The notes under the pieces: model-generated
The model's input: the letters and a program-made list of their open reading frames with translations, nothing else
Database searches by the model: none
Told to the model about the DNA's origin: nothing
Part shown: positions 60,476 to 64,000 of the stretch, one piece after another
Layout of the letters: each line of letters opens with the position of its first letter
Numbering within the stretch: the stretch's first letter is position 1
Made by a program: the position numbers and the translations under genes
DNA from: Amoebidium appalachense
Lineage: Eukaryota; Ichthyosporea
Direction of reading: 5' to 3'
Length of the DNA stretch: 64,000 bases
Assembly: GCA_963693365.1 (NCBI GenBank)
Contig: CAVNZM010000010.1
Location: forward strand, 3,348,001-3,412,000

Positions 60476-61874
60476 GCATTAGAATGGGACATGACGTGGG
60501 GAAAGAAGGGAGGAGAAAGAGAGAAGTCCGGAGGGGGGGGGGGGGGGGGGGGGAGGGGGGGCGGAGAGCGGGGAAACGTACATGGCAAACATGATGCAAA
60601 GATGAAAACTCCATTGGAGATATTCACAGAAAGAACAAAAGAAGAAAAAAAAACAGTCAAAAAAAAAAAAAAGAACAAACCAAACAAACATCGTGCACGC
60701 ACACGATACATAAAACAGGCGTCCATCATAAGATGGGTTCCATCATACATCACACACATGCACCCCACGCAGGTACTCCCCCCCCCCCCCCCCCCCCCCC
60801 CCTCAAAATAACACCCCCTCTTGTTAAATCTTATATTTAGTTTTTTACGATTTCCGTCCTTACTAATACAATATATACTAACCACTCCTTCCGTTGCGGC
60901 CAACGGCCAAGTACCACACCACAACCTCATCATTCATAAAATCCCCCCCCCCCAAAAAAAAAGGGCAAAAAAAAAAAAAAAAAAAAAAAGGAAAGAAAGG
61001 GAAAAAAAAAAAAGGATATAAAAAACCTTCAGAAGGACAACACCATCACCATCCTTTTCCAGCCGTTCCCCACAGCCCTACTACTCCAAAAACTGTTCAT
61101 GATCCCCCCCCCCCCCCCCCCCCCCCCCCCCAACAACACACAGACACATCCATCCGTGCGACCCCCCCGGCGGAACGGGGGGGGGGGGGGCACGCACTCT
61201 TTTCCGCCGCGGCCGACAGCCAGATGCCACCCCACTGTGTCATTCTTCATAATGACTTTAATGTCCGGGTGTGACTCCATCTGCTCTACGGAGATGTCCC
61301 CCCAGCGAGAGTGCGGGATGGCTACTATGTCATTGAGACCATCTGTCAACTGTACGTGTGTACGTAAAGGTTAGTGTGTGTGTGTACGTGCAGATGTGTG
61401 GAGCGTGTGTACATTTTTGTGTGTAAGGGGCAGGTGCGGACATATGTGCGGACGTGCGTGCAGTGTGTGTGTGCGGACATGTGCGCAAGTTTGTGTGCGT
61501 AACGAGTGTGTTTGTATGTGTGGAACATGTGCACGTGTTTGTGTATGTGCAAAAAGCTGTGGACATGTGCACGTATGTGTGTGTGTGTGTGCACGCGCAT
61601 GGATATTTGTGTGTGGGGGCTTGGGGGTGGGCACACGTGTTTCTTGTGTGAATGTGCGTGCGTGTGCGTGGGTACATATACGTAAGTGTTTTGTGTGTGT
61701 GTGTGTGTGAACACGTGAAAAAGAGTGTAACCACACGTGTGTGCACGTCAATACGCGTGCGTACGTGTGTGTAGACGTGGTAGAGTGTATGTGTGTATGT
61801 GTATGAAGATGCGTGAGAATGTGTACGTGTGTGAGCGTGCGTATACGTGCGTGTACACGTCTCTCACTCTCTCT

Positions 61875-61920
<46 letters not shown>

Positions 61921-62062
61921 TTGTGTGTGTATGTGCTTGTGGCTGGGCATGCTTGTCCGTCTGTATGTGTGGGTGTGTGTCTGCATGAATGCGGTGTGTG
62001 TGTGTGTGTGTGCGTGTGCATGCGCGCAATGGGCAAAGAGGGAGAGTGTGTGTGTTTGGGGG

Positions 62063-62111
<49 letters not shown>

Positions 62112-62154
62112 AGAGGGGGAGAGAGAGGGGGGGGGGGGGGGGGGGGGGGGAGAG

Positions 62155-62191
<37 letters not shown>

Positions 62192-63087
62192 AGGGAAGGA
62201 GGGAGGGAGGGAGGGAGGGAGGGAGGGGGGAGAGAAAGAGAGAGAGCAGCGTGTGTGTGAGTTAGTGTAAACGCACGTGTGTGTCTCTCTGTGTGTATAT
62301 ACGTGCTCGTGGTTTTCAGCTGTGTTGGTTTATTTTGGGCTGTTTTTCTCCCTACCATTGGTATGACATCATGGTCCACAGGGAAGTTATAAACGCCAAA
62401 TATCTTTGTTGCGCCCATGGTCCTCTGCATGTCGTAGAATGTGCCCAGGGCAAAGTGTGACCCCAGGCACGAGTACAGTGTAGATGGCACGTGCTCACGT
62501 GCCCACGACACTATCTCCTTGTACTCCTGTGGAAGGGGGTGGGGTGGGGTGGAGGGTGCGGGGGAGGGGGGGGGGGGGGGGGAGAAGGGGGCGGGGAGTA
62601 GATGTATTCATTAGAAAGAGGTATCTTGTTTTTCAATGTTTTTTTTTTTTTTTTCCTTTCGGGGGAAAGGGCGGGGCGGGCGGGGGGAGGGGGGGTTTTG
62701 AATGCGGAACACAGTACGAAGTACGCATACACGATGAGAAGCATGGTGCAGGACACATGCAAAGGCAAACATTCAAGTATGCAGCATCAGCCATGCGCAC
62801 ATTTTGCGTCATAAGCAGAGCCCATCCTCAGGGAGGGCCCAAGTCATCAATTGCGTCTGAGTTTCGACCCCTTAGCCCGCGTATATACGACGCTCCAACT
62901 CAGACAGCAGCATCAACTGAACTTGGGTGGGTCAACCCGTCTTGATCAAAGACGAGCAGGGTTGCTTATGCAAGCAAGGTGAGCAAAACGGTGAAGATGT
63001 ATGTGCAAACTAATGCAGTGCAGCGACAAACGCGTATGTGCTTACAGATGCACGACACAGAGCAACCATGCCCGGTTGCATGGAAGT

Positions 63088-63125
<38 letters not shown>

Positions 63126-63230
63126 GCAAGAAAGAAAAGCTGGTAGAAAAAAGAACAGAAGCCCAAACAAAGTATAGAAAACGACAAAACCATTGATCCA
63201 AAGACACCAAAAAATATGTGCAGACGTAGA

Positions 63231-63265
<35 letters not shown>

Positions 63266-63916
63266 GAGGGAGCAAATGAGTGTGTGTAAGAGGAAGGAAG
63301 AAGAGGTGTGTGTGTGCGTGTGTGTATCGGTTTGTGTGTGTGTGTGTGCGTGTGTGTGTGTGTGTGTGTTGCGTATGAGCGCGCACGCGCGTGTGTGGAG
63401 AGAGGAGAAGGCGGTCTAGAGTAACCCATAAAAAAAATCGAGAACTGAGTGATGATACGGGATGGCTGACTGTGTGAGAGTTTGTATGGACGTGCATGTG
63501 TATTGGCCCAATGGCGTGTGTATATATGTTTCGGTGTCTGTATAAGTGCGTGTTTGCAAAAGAAAAAAAGAAAGAGAGGGGGAAGGGAGGAAGGGAGGGG
63601 GAGGGGTGGCGTTACACATGACTAAGTCCCATTGACAAACAACGATTAACCACCTTTGTTAGGTGAAAGGGGGAGAGAAGGGGGGGTTAGGGGGGGGAAA
63701 CGAGGGATTACTAACGGTGTGGGGGTGAGAGGGGAGGGGGGGGGGGGGGGGGGGGGGGGGGGTTACAAACCTGGTAGTAAACAAACTCAGTGAGAGGGAG
63801 CATAGAGCCATCGGGCCTACGCTCCAGATTTGCCCCCGTCACGATCAGCCCGTCAAGACCCTTCATGCGCACAGTTGCAAACCGCTCATAGAAAACCTCC
63901 ATGTGCTCCCGTCCGG
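60012..63916 (-). CDS. metA: MetA-type homoserine O-acyltransferase, 3' four exons (partial)
   Basis: MetA enzymes acylate homoserine with acetyl- or succinyl-CoA, the first committed step of methionine synthesis. Exons on the minus strand: 63916-63771, 62526-62356, 61349-61194 and 60243-60012 (stop TAG 60014-60012); the 5' part lies beyond the window. Visible landmarks: [20 protein letters not shown] and [10 protein letters not shown], the active-site loop; [14 protein letters not shown] with the nucleophile Cys; [25 protein letters not shown] with the His and Glu of the catalytic triad; [17 protein letters not shown] near the C-terminus. Glu in TGANLE occupies the position that favours acetyl-CoA in characterised MetA proteins. 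The first two joints fit in phase. The third is one base off (exon 3 ends at a codon boundary, exon 4 needs two carried bases), so an indel or missed microexon is likely near 61195. Confidence 0.85.
61360..62350. repeat. GT, CT and GA arrays filling MetA intron 2
   Basis: Interrupted GT-rich sequence (61370-62040), CT array (61870-61905), GA array (62065-62105), G run (62127-62150), and GGGA repeats (62186-62226). Sense-strand transcripts read AC- and CT-rich. Confidence 0.9.
62697..62829 (+). repeat. 134-bp dispersed repeat, copy B
   Basis: Inverted copy of 36101-36234, here in the first visible intron of the MetA gene, preceded by G-rich sequence. See copy A for details. Confidence 0.8.
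62855..62905 (+). other. Hairpin-forming sequence beside repeat copy B
   Basis: GTCTGAGTT (62855-62863) pairs perfectly with AACTCAGAC (62897-62905) across a 33-nt loop. It could be a structured RNA element in the intron; no known RNA family recognised. Confidence 0.3.
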
Positions 63917-64000
63917 CTGCAAAATATAATTATATAATAAATAAAAAAAGGGGGGGGAGAGGGGGGGGGGGGGGGGGGAAGGGGGGGGGGAAGGGGAAGG

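Overview
The window is nuclear DNA of a eukaryote. Coding sequence is split by GT-AG introns of about 0.4 to 3 kb, there are no operons, and intergenic DNA is long. Introns and spacers are extremely rich in simple repeats: poly-C/poly-G runs of 20 to 74 bases, and AC/GT, CT/GA and ACGC arrays. I cannot name the species. Two of the protein families (a YghU-type glutathione S-transferase and a MetA-type homoserine acyltransferase) are better known from bacteria, so a protist or alga with bacterial-derived metabolic genes is plausible, but that is inference.

Layout. 1-2830 (-): the 5' exons of a SEC63-like ER translocon gene that runs off the left edge. 4783-5850 (+): an intact open frame for an unrecognised Ser/Thr-rich protein with one hydrophobic stretch. 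7091-13772 and 19302-25949 (+): two paralogous nine-exon GST genes with identical intron positions and phases and similar TATA promoters. Between them lies a second copy of the 3' end of the first gene, split by a 1.06 kb non-autonomous DNA transposon. 27058-30553 (-) and 31458-39134 (+): a divergent pair of multi-exon genes for unrecognised, charged, probably nuclear proteins. 40.37-41.41 kb: a C-rich minisatellite. 41.5-53.4 kb: a degenerate higher-order repeat array with no credible gene, holding most of the long microsatellites. 54668-57276 (-): a compact tyrosine-recombinase element with a gag-like frame, no reverse transcriptase, and 172-178 bp direct terminal repeats that carry a TATA box. 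58.8-64.0 kb (-): the 3' four exons of a MetA-type homoserine O-acyltransferase whose 5' end lies beyond the right edge, followed by two decayed copies of its last exon.

The GST pair (glutathione redox/detoxification) and the MetA-like enzyme (first committed step of methionine synthesis) are the only metabolic genes recognised. No functional link among the genes is evident. Several frames are interrupted by single-base shifts, mostly in short C/G runs, which points either to residual assembly indels or to real decay. Gene models were built by hand from splice sites and phase continuity; no homology search was possible.
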